From Neobacillus citreus (lineage in GTDB: Bacteria > Bacillota > Bacilli > Bacillales > Cytobacillaceae), in NCBI RefSeq assembly GCF_018343545.2, contig NZ_JAGYPE020000022.1:1-44843 (forward strand): 44,843 nt of DNA, given 5' to 3'. The translations under genes and the position numbers were made by a program. The notes below the pieces were generated by a model, which ran no database searches, was not told the DNA's origin, and worked only from the letters and a program-made list of their open reading frames with translations. This document shows positions 17,135 through 26,133 of this stretch, piece after piece; positions within the stretch are counted from its first letter, which is position 1; every line of letters begins with the position of its first letter.

Positions 17135-18193
17135 ATGCTGTATCTTACCTTGGTAGTATGTTTTTTAGTTACTATTTTTATTACCCCATTGGTAAAAAGG
17201 TTTTCTTTTATTATTGGGGCAATAGATTATCCTAATAAACGAAAAAATCATCAATCGGTTATGTCGAGGCTGGGAGGACTTGCTATTTATATTAGTTTTA
17301 CAACTGGAATTATCATTATGAAGCCGGAAAATCAATCATCATTCGCAATTATAATAAGTTCGCTCATAATTGTAATTACCGGCTTTTTAGATGACATATT
17401 TGAATTGTCTGCACGACATAAATTAATTGGTCAACTTGCTGCTGCTTGCACAGTGGTTTTTCTGGGGGATTTACAAGTGGAGTTCATTAACCTTCCGTTT
17501 GGTGGTAAACTTCAATTTGGTTTATTAAGTATTCCAATTACAATACTTTGGATTGTAGGAATCACTAACGCCATTAACTTAATCGACGGCCTTGACGGTT
17601 TGGCAGCAGGAGTTTCCTCGATTGCATTAATTACTATTTCTGGAATGGCGATTTTACAGGGGAATCTATATGTCTTGACAGTGGGTTTGATCTTACTGGC
17701 AAGTACACTTGGATTTTTAATTTACAACTTTCATCCAGCGAAAATTTTCATGGGGGACACAGGAGCTCTCTTTTTAGGGTTCATCATTTCTGTTTTATCT
17801 CTTCTCGGTTTTAAAAATGTTACCTTCATTTCATTTGTAATTCCAGTAATTATTCTTGCTGTACCTATTTCCGACACTTTTTTTGCCATTCTCAGAAGAA
17901 TTATTCAAAAGAAGCCCTTAGGTGCACCGGATAAACAACATTTGCACCATTGCATGTTACGTATGGGCTATACCCACCAGCAAACGGTTCTGCTCATATA
18001 CGCCATGTCTGCCTTCTTTGCCTTGGTTGCAGTGATTTATTCGCAGGCACGTATTGGCGGTGCGCTAGTCTTAATCACTTTGATTGTCCTGTTTATCGAA
18101 ATCATCGCTGAAAAAATCGGCCTAGTTGGAAGAAACTACCGCCCCATCCTAAACATCTTACAAACAATAAGGACAAGCACAGCCAAAAAATAA
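17135..18193 (+). CDS. tagO: Undecaprenyl-phosphate N-acetylglucosaminyl-1-phosphate transferase (TagO), copy 2
   Basis: About 352 residues with the same signatures as copy 1: R-K-N-H-Q-S then S-R-L-G-G, G-F-L-D-D-I-F-E, N-A-I-N-L-I-D-G-L-D-G-L-A-A-G, F-M-G-D-T-G-A-L-F-L-G, and D-K-Q-H-L-H-H-C. It makes undecaprenyl-PP-GlcNAc on the cytoplasmic face. Its position beside an LCP gene and yigZ/degS matches the conserved Bacillus location of tagO, so this is probably the ancestral copy. AAGGAGGA at 17122-17129 fixes the ATG at 17135; an upstream in-frame start at 17084 lacks a ribosome site. Confidence 0.93.
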   Translation: MLYLTLVVCFLVTIFITPLVKRFSFIIGAIDYPNKRKNHQSVMSRLGGLAIYISFTTGIIIMKPENQSSFAIIISSLIIVITGFLDDIFELSARHKLIGQLAAACTVVFLGDLQVEFINLPFGGKLQFGLLSIPITILWIVGITNAINLIDGLDGLAAGVSSIALITISGMAILQGNLYVLTVGLILLASTLGFLIYNFHPAKIFMGDTGALFLGFIISVLSLLGFKNVTFISFVIPVIILAVPISDTFFAILRRIIQKKPLGAPDKQHLHHCMLRMGYTHQQTVLLIYAMSAFFALVAVIYSQARIGGALVLITLIVLFIEIIAEKIGLVGRNYRPILNILQTIRTSTAKK

Positions 18194-18222
18194 AAGGGCC
18201 TCGAAATTCGAGAGCCCTTTCA
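18193..18222 (+). terminator. Terminator-like hairpin after tagO copy 2
   Basis: AAAGGGC-CTCGAA pairs with TTCGAG-GCCCTTT with a single bulged base. The following T run is short. Confidence 0.55.
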
Positions 18223-18336
18223 AAATTTAATCAACCAAAAATACTTTCCCATCAAAAATAGTCCAAACCTAATATTTTTTTCCCAATTGCCTCCCGCCAA
18301 ATGTCCTACTATAATTCAAAGAAAGAACATCCTGAA

Positions 18337-18975
18337 TTACCTAATAAAATCTTGTTCCAAATAGACCGTTTCGCCCTTGCCCATCGTACATTGCCCATTG
18401 GTCAGTTCCACCATCCAGTCCATAAAGATTTGAACCTTATCTTCCTCGACATAGACATCAATTTGGACGTTATCTAAATAGAGAATATCTTTAATTTTGT
18501 ACTCGGAAGAACGCAGTTCTCTTTCAATTTTCCCAAGCCAGGTGTAGTCGATTTTCACCTGCATGATTTGAACTAGCCGTCTTTCGACAACACCGACTGC
18601 ATCTAGACCTTCAGAAGTAGCTTTTCCGTATGCGCGAATCAGGCCGCCTGCACCGAGCTTGATCCCGCCAAAATAGCGGGTGACCACAACAACCGTGTCC
18701 TTCAGCTGTCTCTTTTTCAAAACTTCAAGGATGGGGACACCGGCCGTGCCGCTTGGTTCGCCGTCATCATTCGCTTTTTGGATTTGGTCATGCTCGCCGA
18801 TTAGGTAGGCTGAGCAGTTATGAGTAGCGTTCCAATGTTTTTTCTTGATCCCCTGTATAAAGTCATGGGCATCTTGTTCGGATTCCACTCTTTTCAGTTG
18901 GGCAATAAAACGGGACTTTTGGATATTTATTTCATGTTCTCCATACTCTTTTACAGTTAAGTAACGAGGCAGCAT
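18337..18975 (-). CDS. yvyE: YigZ/IMPACT family protein (YvyE)
   Basis: 212 residues, normal for the family. The N-terminal UPF0029/IMPACT domain has G-E-P-S-G-T-A-G-V-P-I-L-E and V-V-T-R-Y-F-G-G-I-K-L-G-A-G-G-L-I-R-A-Y-G. A ferredoxin-like C-terminal domain follows. Its biochemical role is not settled; the eukaryotic relative IMPACT is a translation regulator. It is transcribed away from degS, as in B. subtilis, which supports the synteny call. AAAGGAG precedes the ATG at 18975. Confidence 0.92.
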   Translation of the reverse strand: MLPRYLTVKEYGEHEINIQKSRFIAQLKRVESEQDAHDFIQGIKKKHWNATHNCSAYLIGEHDQIQKANDDGEPSGTAGVPILEVLKKRQLKDTVVVVTRYFGGIKLGAGGLIRAYGKATSEGLDAVGVVERRLVQIMQVKIDYTWLGKIERELRSSEYKIKDILYLDNVQIDVYVEEDKVQIFMDWMVELTNGQCTMGKGETVYLEQDFIR

Positions 18976-19257
18976 GTTAAACTCCTTTCTTTAGCAAAAA
19001 CGTAACACTAATGTAATATAATATTTTTTAAAAAAATTAATGTAATATACCTATAATATGGGTGTAAAGTTCGAATGATATAATAAATACAGCTTTATAG
19101 TACCTTGTAATAGGCTAAAGGTAGTAGACTGATATAGTAATTATACTACTTTTTTACAAAAGTCACGTAAGCAATAATTATAGCTTAGCAAAGTATTTCA
19201 AAAAATGGTAAAGTATGTTAAAAGCCTAAGGGAAAAAAAGCCCCGGAGGAATCAGAA

Positions 19258-20400
19258 ATGAATTTAAAGCAATTAGATTTGAAATCGATTGATGACATTC
19301 GTGAAGCGATGATTGAAGCTGTTACCTGCAGCAAAAGTGATATCTTCCGCATCAGCGAGCAATGCCGTACTGATTTTGACAGCATCACCAATGAGCTGGC
19401 GAACATTAAGGAAGTGATGGCTAAGCTTGTTGAGGAGGGAAATCAGCTGGAGGCGCAGGTTACTGCCGCGAGGCACAGACTTTCAGAAGTAAGCATGAAC
19501 ATGAAAACCTTCTCGGAGGAGGAGGTACGTGACGCCTACGAAAAGGCGCATCAGCTGCAAATGGATCTCTCCATCAATTGGCAATACCGCAAGCAGCTTC
19601 TTGAAAAAAGAGAAGAACTTGAGCACAGGCTTGTTGGTATAAATGATACGATTGAACGTGCAGAGCAGCTGATTTCGCAAATCTGCGTGGTCATGAATTA
19701 CCTGCAGAGCGACTTAAAACAGTTTGGCGAAGCGTTTGAAAATGCCAAAGCGAAGCAGGATTTGGGCTTGAAAATTATTGAGGCCCAGGAGGAGGAGCGC
19801 AAGCGTCTCTCGAGAGAAATTCACGACGGTCCGGCGCAAATGCTAGCAAATGTCATCATGCGTTCTGATATTGTCGATCGTGTTTTTCGTGAGAAAGGTC
19901 CTGATGATGCATTCACAGAGATTCAGAGCTTTAAGAAAATGGTTCGCTCAGCACTTTATGAGGTCCGCCGGATTATTTACGACCTGCGTCCAATGGCATT
20001 GGATGATTTGGGACTCGTTCCGACCCTCAGAAAGTATTTACAGACCATTGAAGAATATCACAATCATTCAAAAATTGAATTTGTGAAAATAGGAAATGAG
20101 AAGAGACTTCCGACGAAATATGAGGTTGCCCTCTTCCGGCTTATACAGGAATCGGTGCAAAACGCGCTCAAGCATGCCAATGCCTGCTCCATAAAAGTTC
20201 AATTGGAAATGACGGACACCAGTGTGAAAGTGTTAATAAAGGACAACGGCGTCGGTTTCGATACGAACCAAAAGAAGCCGGGTTCCTTCGGCATGATGGG
20301 CATGAGAGAGAGGGTCGACCTGCTTGAAGGCGATTTGACGGTTGATTCAAAAATCGGCAAGGGCACCGCTGTTTCCATCCATGTGCCGTTAATGAATTAA
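19258..20400 (+). CDS. degS: Sensor histidine kinase DegS
   Basis: 380 residues, soluble, with no membrane span. A long N-terminal coiled-coil sensor (about 25-180) precedes a HisKA_3 domain with R-E-I-H-D-G-P-A-Q; the phosphorylated His is residue 189. The HATPase_c domain carries E-S-V-Q-N-A-L-K-H-A-N, D-N-G-V-G-F and G-M-M-G-M-R-E-R. DegS phosphorylates DegU to control exoenzymes, competence and multicellular traits. GGAGG stands just before the ATG. degU follows 66 bp downstream, in the usual operon. The abundance of secreted hydrolases in this window fits a DegU-controlled lifestyle, though no direct link is shown. Confidence 0.96.
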   Translation: MNLKQLDLKSIDDIREAMIEAVTCSKSDIFRISEQCRTDFDSITNELANIKEVMAKLVEEGNQLEAQVTAARHRLSEVSMNMKTFSEEEVRDAYEKAHQLQMDLSINWQYRKQLLEKREELEHRLVGINDTIERAEQLISQICVVMNYLQSDLKQFGEAFENAKAKQDLGLKIIEAQEEERKRLSREIHDGPAQMLANVIMRSDIVDRVFREKGPDDAFTEIQSFKKMVRSALYEVRRIIYDLRPMALDDLGLVPTLRKYLQTIEEYHNHSKIEFVKIGNEKRLPTKYEVALFRLIQESVQNALKHANACSIKVQLEMTDTSVKVLIKDNGVGFDTNQKKPGSFGMMGMRERVDLLEGDLTVDSKIGKGTAVSIHVPLMN

Positions 20401-20466
20401 GCTTTGATAATAAAAGAAAGTAACATTCTCTGATGGGGAATTTTTGAAAACTAGGAGGCGTTACAC

Positions 20467-21150
20467 ATGACTACAAAAATTATTATTATTGACGATCACC
20501 AGCTTTTTAGAGAAGGTGTTAAAAGAATACTAGAATTTGAGAAATCGTTCCAGGTTGTGGCAGAAGGCGATGACGGCACCGAGGCATTAACGCTTGTTGA
20601 AGAGCACCGTCCTGATGTTGTTATCATGGACATCAATATGCCACAAATGAATGGTGTCGAGGCAACCCGTGAGCTAGTCGCTAAATATCCGGATACTAAG
20701 ATTATCATCCTTTCCATTCATGATGATGAGAATTATGTCACTCACGCACTGCAGACAGGTGCCTGTGGCTACCTGTTAAAAGAAATGGATGCAGATGCGT
20801 TGATTGAAGCGGTCCGTGTCGTGGCAGACGGAGGTTCCTATCTGCATCCGAAGGTGACTCATAATTTAGTCAATGAATATCGCAAACTAGCAGCAGGTGT
20901 GACGCGCGGAGGTTCTTACGTGCAGACGATTGAAATCCGCCGCCCGCTTCATTTATTGACACGCCGTGAGTGTGAGGTTCTGCAAATGCTGGCCGATGGA
21001 AAAAGCAACCGCGGTATCGGTGAAGCACTTTACATCAGTGAAAAGACCGTTAAAAATCATGTATCTAATATCTTGCAAAAAATGAATGTTAATGACCGTA
21101 CTCAGGCTGTTGTTGTAGCGATTAAGAATGGCTGGGTGGAAGTAAGGTAG
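20467..21150 (+). CDS. degU: Response regulator DegU
   Basis: 227 residues. The receiver domain has I-I-I-D-D-H, phosphoacceptor Asp55 in V-I-M-D-I-N-M-P, and a conserved Lys in L-L-K-E-M-D-A-D. The C-terminal LuxR/NarL-type helix-turn-helix ([22 protein letters not shown] ... [16 protein letters not shown]) is almost identical to B. subtilis DegU. It binds DNA and activates or represses degradative-enzyme, competence and surface genes. AGGAGG precedes the ATG at 20467. A terminator follows, so degS-degU form a complete unit. Confidence 0.97.
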   Translation: MTTKIIIIDDHQLFREGVKRILEFEKSFQVVAEGDDGTEALTLVEEHRPDVVIMDINMPQMNGVEATRELVAKYPDTKIIILSIHDDENYVTHALQTGACGYLLKEMDADALIEAVRVVADGGSYLHPKVTHNLVNEYRKLAAGVTRGGSYVQTIEIRRPLHLLTRRECEVLQMLADGKSNRGIGEALYISEKTVKNHVSNILQKMNVNDRTQAVVVAIKNGWVEVR

Positions 21151-21187
21151 TTATTTTTCTGAAAAACTAATTTTATGTTATGATTGG

Positions 21188-21221
21188 AGAGCACGCGCAA
21201 TGCGTGTTCTTTTTCTTTTTT
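21188..21221 (+). terminator. Terminator after degU
   Basis: AGAGCACGC pairs with GCGTGTTCT (one G-U), followed by TTTTCTTTTTT. Confidence 0.8.
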
Positions 21222-21289
21222 GGAGAAAGCTTTTTTGATAAAATAATGAGCAGTATTATTGTAAAAAAATAAGGATGGTAAACATACAT

Positions 21290-22132
21290 ATGAAAACGGC
21301 AATTGTCACAGACAGTACCGCATACATTCCAAAGGAATTACTAGATAAATGGAATATACATATGATCCCGTTGAATGTCATTTTCGGCAATGAAGTCTAC
21401 CGGGAAGAAGTCGATATTCACTGGCAGCAGTTTTTCGAAGAGGTAAAGACAAAGGACCTACCGACGACATCCCAGCCGCCGATAGGCCAATTTGTGGAGT
21501 TGTTCGAACGGTTTGCGGCGGAGGGTTACGATGCGGTTATCAGTATCCATCTATCGAGCGGCATCAGCGGCACATATCAGGGTTCGGTAACGGCTGGAAC
21601 GATGGTCGAGGGTATCAAAGTATTTTCCTTTGATTCGGAAATTAGCTGCATGGTTCAAGGGTTTTATGCATTAGAAGCTGCGGAATGGGCATCTAGGGGA
21701 ATGGATCCCGAGCGGATTATGGCTCGCTTGGAAGAACTGAAGAGCACAGCTCGCGCTTATTTCATGGTTGACGACTTGTCGCACCTCCAGCGTGGCGGCC
21801 GGTTATCAGGAGCAGCCGCTTTAATCGGTAGCCTGTTGCAGGTTAAACCATTATTACATTTTGTGGATAAGGTAATCGTGCCTTTTGAAAAAATTCGCAC
21901 CCGCAAAAAGGCAATGAAACGAATTGCAGATTTACTTGGAGAGGATGCAATGGGCGGCGGCCGCTACCAGGCTGTAGTGATCCACGCTAATCGCGAGGAG
22001 GAAGCAAAGGAATGGAAGGCCGAACTCGAAGCCCTCTATCCTAACGTCGACTTCTCAATAGGCTACTTCGGAGCCGTTATTGGAACCCATCTTGGGGAAG
22101 GCGCTATGGGCATGGGGTGGATGAAGAAATAG
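21290..22132 (+). CDS. degV: DegV family fatty-acid-binding protein
   Basis: About 280 residues. The N-terminus T-A-I-V-T-D-S-T-A-Y-I-P and the lipid-carboxylate-binding region T-T-S-Q-P-P-I-G-Q-F are typical, with S-I-H-L-S-S-G-I-S-G-T-Y-Q-G and R-G-G-R-L-S-G-A-A further on. DegV (FakB-like) proteins bind acyl chains and, with a FakA-type kinase, feed exogenous fatty acids into acyl phosphate; no kinase gene is visible here. It follows degSU as in B. subtilis. I chose the ATG at 21290 by alignment to the usual M-K-x-A-I-V-T-D-S start; AAGG at 21271 is somewhat distant, and the ATG at 21275 is the alternative. Confidence 0.92.
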   Translation: MKTAIVTDSTAYIPKELLDKWNIHMIPLNVIFGNEVYREEVDIHWQQFFEEVKTKDLPTTSQPPIGQFVELFERFAAEGYDAVISIHLSSGISGTYQGSVTAGTMVEGIKVFSFDSEISCMVQGFYALEAAEWASRGMDPERIMARLEELKSTARAYFMVDDLSHLQRGGRLSGAAALIGSLLQVKPLLHFVDKVIVPFEKIRTRKKAMKRIADLLGEDAMGGGRYQAVVIHANREEEAKEWKAELEALYPNVDFSIGYFGAVIGTHLGEGAMGMGWMKK

Positions 22133-22149
22133 GTTTTTGAAGTTACTGT

Positions 22150-22180
22150 CCATTCCGGGTTGCTGGAATGGTTTTTTTTG
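22150..22180 (+). terminator. Terminator after degV
   Basis: CCATTCC and GGAATGG with an 8-nt loop, followed by eight T. Confidence 0.8.
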
Positions 22181-22206
22181 CGGCATCTATATGTTTAGAG
22201 GTATCA

Positions 22207-22321
22207 AAAAGGTAATTAAAAAGTGGTTTGGCGGATATTCTTTGAGATTGGGCGGATATTGGACTAGATGTGGCGGATAACTCCAGAAATTCGGCGGATA
22301 TCTATTTATAATTGGCGGATA
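22207..22321. repeat. 21-bp phased array of GGCGGATA (sub-array A, five units) with leader
   Basis: GCGGATA starts at 22231, 22252, 22273, 22294 and 22315, a period of exactly 21 bp. Each word is followed by A or T and then about 13 bp of unrelated spacer. A leader of the form AAAAAGGTAAT ... TGGTTT (22207-22229) precedes the first unit and recurs before sub-array B. The array lies between the degV terminator and the NERD gene. Neither strand is open across it. Confidence 0.85.
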
Positions 22322-22377
22322 ACAAGGCGAGGTAAATAAATTAAGTTCATGGCGTTAAGCTTGGCCGGACGAACATT

Positions 22378-22515
22378 AAAAGGGTAATATAAGATTGGTT
22401 TGGCGGATAAGTTTCCAATTTAGGCGGATATACGTACAGATTCAGCGGATATATCGCCAGGTTTGGCGGATAACCTCCGTAAGTTAGCGGATATCAGGCT
22501 TGTTTCGGCGGATAT
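22378..22515. repeat. 21-bp phased array of (G/A)GCGGATA (sub-array B, six units) with leader
   Basis: GCGGATA starts at 22403, 22424, 22445, 22466, 22487 and 22508, again exactly 21 bp apart. The leader at about 22378-22401 (AAAAGGGTAAT ... TTGGTTT) copies that of sub-array A. The two sub-arrays are 88 bp apart from last to first word, so they are separate blocks and not one interrupted register. The spacers share no sequence. Confidence 0.85.
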
Positions 22516-22638
22516 CCTAACCAGCCTCCTCCTCAGCATCATCAAAATCTATAAAATTCACACTGGTTAAAATTCGACAATATTTCCCTGAAAATATAAA
22601 ATATAGGTAGAATTTCATCGAAAATATGTGAAGGAGCG

Positions 22639-23616
22639 ATGATTCAATTGTTAATGAGAGACTTGCCTGTCCCAATATGGCTTATCTTGACTGAGGCTCT
22701 ACACTATCGCCTTATTCCTGGCCATCCCAAACATCCCGAAGTTGAAAAAGACCTCGCAAAAATTAAAGCAGGTTATAAAGGTGAACTTACTTTAAGATAT
22801 TATGTAAAACAACTTCCGCATGAGAAATATTACATCTTCCACGACCTCCAACTAGAACTCAACGGGTTTCACTTCCAAATTGACACACTCTCCATCTCCC
22901 ATAATTACATTCTTGTTATCGAAGCGAAAAATATAAAAGGAACCTTGATATTCGATAATGTTTTTAACCAATTAATACGTATTAATCAAGACGGTTCAGA
23001 ATACGTTTTTGAGGACCCCCGCGTTCAAGCCTCAACGCTGCGGACGCTTCTTGGAAGATTCCTTGCGAAATATGGAATGAACATTTTACCAATCGACCAG
23101 CTTGTTTTTTTCAGCAGTATTAAAACCAATTTAAAAACCAACTCCAATGATACTAATGCTTTAAAAAAAGTATGTAAGGGGAGAGATCTTTTTAATAAAA
23201 TTGAAGCACTTGAAAAAACTTTCCCACAACCAAGGATTGATGACAATACCCTCCTTAAAATATCAAACTTCCTTTTAAGCAAGCACACTCCAAAGAAAAT
23301 AAACATCTTGGACAAATACGGACTAACGGCAAGAGACATCATTTCTGGTGTCCGATGTCCTCATTGCCTCAACATTCCGATGAATTACAGTAGGGGAAAA
23401 TGGCATTGCTCCATTTGTCAAACAACTTCTAAAGATGCTTATATTGAGGCAATTAAGGACCACTTTCTTTTGATAAAACAATCGATTACCAATGCCGAGT
23501 TGCGAAGCTTCCTCCACCTTCCAACAAATGATACTGCTCAAAAAATTCTTTTCCGTTTACATTTGCCTTATGAAGGAAACAACAGAGCCCGTCTTTACTT
23601 CCCGTCAAAACTTTAA
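22639..23616 (+). CDS. NERD-domain (nuclease-related) protein with C-terminal zinc ribbon
   Basis: 325 residues. The NERD domain (about 45-160) has Y-K-G-E-L-T-L, F-Q-I-D-T-L, and L-V-I-E-A-K-N-I-K-G, which gives the D...E-x-K core of restriction-endonuclease-like folds. A C-terminal C-P-H-C ... C-S-I-C zinc ribbon follows (about 245-270). Function in Bacillus is unknown; DNA or RNA processing is inferred from the fold. The gene interrupts the usual degV-comFA order and has no counterpart there in B. subtilis. AAGGAG is only 2 nt from the ATG at 22639 and 11 nt from an in-frame TTG at 22648, so the start is uncertain. It ends 22 bp before comFA. Confidence 0.85.
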   Translation: MIQLLMRDLPVPIWLILTEALHYRLIPGHPKHPEVEKDLAKIKAGYKGELTLRYYVKQLPHEKYYIFHDLQLELNGFHFQIDTLSISHNYILVIEAKNIKGTLIFDNVFNQLIRINQDGSEYVFEDPRVQASTLRTLLGRFLAKYGMNILPIDQLVFFSSIKTNLKTNSNDTNALKKVCKGRDLFNKIEALEKTFPQPRIDDNTLLKISNFLLSKHTPKKINILDKYGLTARDIISGVRCPHCLNIPMNYSRGKWHCSICQTTSKDAYIEAIKDHFLLIKQSITNAELRSFLHLPTNDTAQKILFRLHLPYEGNNRARLYFPSKL

Positions 23617-23638
23617 TAAAAAAAAAGAAGGTGTCCCC

Positions 23639-25129
23639 ATGCGTTTTCAAATAAAGGATGACAAACTCATCCCACAAAAATTTTTAACAGAAGACTCCTA
23701 TCGAATCACACAACTCTCGAAAATCCCGCAGCCGCCGTTAACCCCTGACTTTCCATACAGCCGCGAACTTCAACAGCTCCTCACCGGCAAGCAGCTCCTC
23801 CTTGACGATATCCCGCACCCGATAAATGAAATTCAATCGCACTATGAGAATGGCTATGTTACATATCGTAAAGGCATTGACTATATCGGTAAAAAGCCCG
23901 TGTGTATGCGATGCGGTAACAAGGATCAACGGATGTTCGCCAGCTTCTCTTGCTCTCGGTGCGGTGAAAACTGCCTTTATTGCCGCCACTGTATCATGAT
24001 GGGAAGAATAAGTGAATGCACCCCATTAATAGGCTGGAATGGTCCTGCGCCTGACACCGCCATTCCGCAAAAAATTATGGCCTGGAATGGTATTCTTTCT
24101 GAAGGGCAGCGGGTGGCTTCTGACAAGGTAGTTGAGGCTATCCGGCAAAAAAAGGAGTGGCTTGTTTGGGCCGTTTGCGGGGCCGGGAAAACAGAGGTGC
24201 TGTTTGCCGGGATCGAAGCCGCACTGGCCGACAATAAAAGAATCTGCATCGCCACGCCGAGAACAGACGTAGTTCTTGAACTGACACCCCGGCTAAAGGC
24301 GGCGTTTCCCGAAATTACAGTTGCTTCACTGTACGGCGGCAGCAAGGACCGCCATCTTTATGCCCCTTTAACCATCGCCACTACACACCAGCTTCTCCGC
24401 TTTTATCAAGCGTTTGATGCACTGATATTGGACGAGGTTGACGCCTTCCCTTACACTGTTGAGGAATCGCTCCAGCATGCGGCAATTCAGGTACGGAAGC
24501 CGTCTTCCGCGATGATTTACCTAACTGCTACCCCCAATCAAAAATGGCAAAGAGAATGCCGCACTGGCAAACGGTCGTTTATTACCATTCCGGCCCGGTT
24601 CCATCGTAAGCCTCTGCCTGTTCCTGAATTTGCATGGTGCGGCAACTGGCAAAAGCAGCTCCAAAAAGGCAGGCTTCCCACCAATGTCCTTCGGTGGATT
24701 AAAGACAGGCTCGAGAGCGGCAAACAGGCACTTGTTTTCTTCCCACATATAAAATTAATGGAAAAAGCACTCCCATTACTGCGCAAGCTCGATTCCAGAA
24801 TCGAGGCCGTTCACGCGGAAGACCCTGAACGTAAGGAAAAGGTGCAAAGGATGCGGGCCAAAGAAATCCCACTGCTGCTAACGACCACCATCCTTGAGCG
24901 GGGCGTTACTTTTCCCAATATTGATGTTGCCGTTGTGGGTGCCGAGGATTTGATTTTTACCGAAAGTGCCCTTGTGCAAATCGCCGGCAGAGCTGGCCGA
25001 AGCAAGGATTACCCAGATGGAGTGGTGACTTTTTTTCATTATGGAAAAACAGAGGAGATGCTGAAGGCTAGAAAGCAGATTGTCACGATGAACCGGGAGG
25101 GGGTGAAGCGGGGATTGATTGACGTGTAA
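23639..25129 (+). CDS. comFA: Competence DNA-uptake helicase ComFA
   Basis: About 496 residues. A four-cysteine zinc finger (C-M-R-C-G-N ... C-S-R-C-G-E-N-C-L-Y-C-R-H-C) precedes a superfamily-2 helicase core. Walker A is C-G-A-G-K-T (Lys184), the Walker B box is D-E-V-D (265-268), then L-T-A-T-P, and late helicase motifs include T-T-T-I-L-E-R-G-V-T and Q-I-A-G-R-A-G-R. It powers single-stranded DNA entry through the ComEC channel at the cytoplasmic face. GAAGGTG at 23627 fixes the ATG at 23639. comFC follows after 29 bp, but comFB, found between them in B. subtilis, is missing. Confidence 0.95.
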   Translation: MRFQIKDDKLIPQKFLTEDSYRITQLSKIPQPPLTPDFPYSRELQQLLTGKQLLLDDIPHPINEIQSHYENGYVTYRKGIDYIGKKPVCMRCGNKDQRMFASFSCSRCGENCLYCRHCIMMGRISECTPLIGWNGPAPDTAIPQKIMAWNGILSEGQRVASDKVVEAIRQKKEWLVWAVCGAGKTEVLFAGIEAALADNKRICIATPRTDVVLELTPRLKAAFPEITVASLYGGSKDRHLYAPLTIATTHQLLRFYQAFDALILDEVDAFPYTVEESLQHAAIQVRKPSSAMIYLTATPNQKWQRECRTGKRSFITIPARFHRKPLPVPEFAWCGNWQKQLQKGRLPTNVLRWIKDRLESGKQALVFFPHIKLMEKALPLLRKLDSRIEAVHAEDPERKEKVQRMRAKEIPLLLTTTILERGVTFPNIDVAVVGAEDLIFTESALVQIAGRAGRSKDYPDGVVTFFHYGKTEEMLKARKQIVTMNREGVKRGLIDV

Positions 25130-25158
25130 TCGAATTTTCAAAGAAAGGGATAAAAACA

Positions 25159-25875
25159 ATGAATTTTCTCAGTCAAAATCGATGTCTTATCTGCCAGGAA
25201 ATAATATATCCGGATATAGGGTGGACAGCAATTTTTTCAAAAGAAAAAGAGCACCGTGTATGCGCGGAGTGTGATGCGAAGTTTGAAAAAATAGAAGGAG
25301 ATATCTGCCGGATGTGCAGCAGACCGTTCCGGCTGTTGGACGAGCAATTTCGCGACGGCGAATTATGCCATGATTGTACGCGCTGGGAAGAGGATCCAGA
25401 CTGGCAAGGGTTCCTTCAAAAGAATACTTCAATTTTCCTTTATAATGATTTTTTAAAAGAGGTAATGGCCAAATATAAATTTCGCGGGGATTATGCACTA
25501 GCCAAGGTGTTTGCGGATTACTTCAAGGAGGTTACGAAAGGCTGGGAAGCCGATTTATTTGTGCCGATCCCGTTAAGCGATGAACGGCTTTACGAGCGGG
25601 GCTTCAATCAGGCAGCGGCAATTTTGACAGAATCGGGAATAATGCCAACTGATATACTTTCGCGGGTCCACACCGAAAAGCAGTCCAAAAAATCCAGGTC
25701 GGAGCGAATCCATCTCCCCCAAGTATTTCAAATCGATGCCCAAACTAACCTCTATGGAAAAAAGGTCATCCTTATCGACGACATCTACACCACCGGCTCT
25801 ACCCTAAGGCACGCTGCAAAACTCCTCAAACAAGCAGGCGCGGCGACCGTTTGGTCCATAACAATTGCAAGATAG
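25159..25875 (+). CDS. comFC: Competence protein ComFC (phosphoribosyltransferase-like)
   Basis: 238 residues. N-terminal zinc-binding cysteines (C-L-I-C-Q-E, C-A-E-C, C-R-M-C, C-H-D-C), then a phosphoribosyltransferase-type domain with P-I-P-L-S-D-E-R-L-Y-E-R-G-F-N-Q-A and the PRPP loop V-I-L-I-D-D-I-Y-T-T-G-S-T. It acts with ComFA and DprA-type partners in transformation; the base or substrate is not known. GAAAGGGAT stands before the ATG. It is the last gene of the comF unit. Confidence 0.94.
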   Translation: MNFLSQNRCLICQEIIYPDIGWTAIFSKEKEHRVCAECDAKFEKIEGDICRMCSRPFRLLDEQFRDGELCHDCTRWEEDPDWQGFLQKNTSIFLYNDFLKEVMAKYKFRGDYALAKVFADYFKEVTKGWEADLFVPIPLSDERLYERGFNQAAAILTESGIMPTDILSRVHTEKQSKKSRSERIHLPQVFQIDAQTNLYGKKVILIDDIYTTGSTLRHAAKLLKQAGAATVWSITIAR

Positions 25876-25881
25876 GAGTAA

Positions 25882-25911
25882 TGGTGTCAGGCACCGCACG
25901 TGGCACTGTCC
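25882..25911. repeat. Short repetitive-element fragment (GGTGTCAGGCACC)
   Basis: A partly palindromic word followed by GCACGTGGCACTGTCC. From memory, such words recur between genes in many Bacillaceae and sometimes flank IS200-like transposase genes; only this fragment is present here. Confidence 0.4.
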
Positions 25912-26133
25912 ATCTCGGGCGAAGAATTAGGGGCAATCCTCGATCGTTTCAAATCAATTTCCCATATTCCCTAAACTTATTAGTGGCAAATTGTCCCAAT
26001 AAATATTAAAATAAAGATGAACAACCATTCATAATAGTAAATTTCCCCACATAAGTCAAAGGCTGTTTAATACATTGTCACTATTTTCCCATTGTTTTTG
26101 TCAATAAATCGACAAACAATTTATATTGATTCA

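Noticed and set aside
22207..22515. CRISPR array
   Set aside because: The repeated word is only 7-8 bp, the unit is 21 bp and the spacers are about 13 bp; no cas gene is present.
22231..22515. Heptad-repeat peptide encoded by the 21-bp arrays (21 nt is seven codons)
   Set aside because: Some frames are open for several units, but stops interrupt every frame over each GGCGGATA block, spacers encode unrelated residues, and no start or ribosome site fits. A remote coding origin cannot be excluded.
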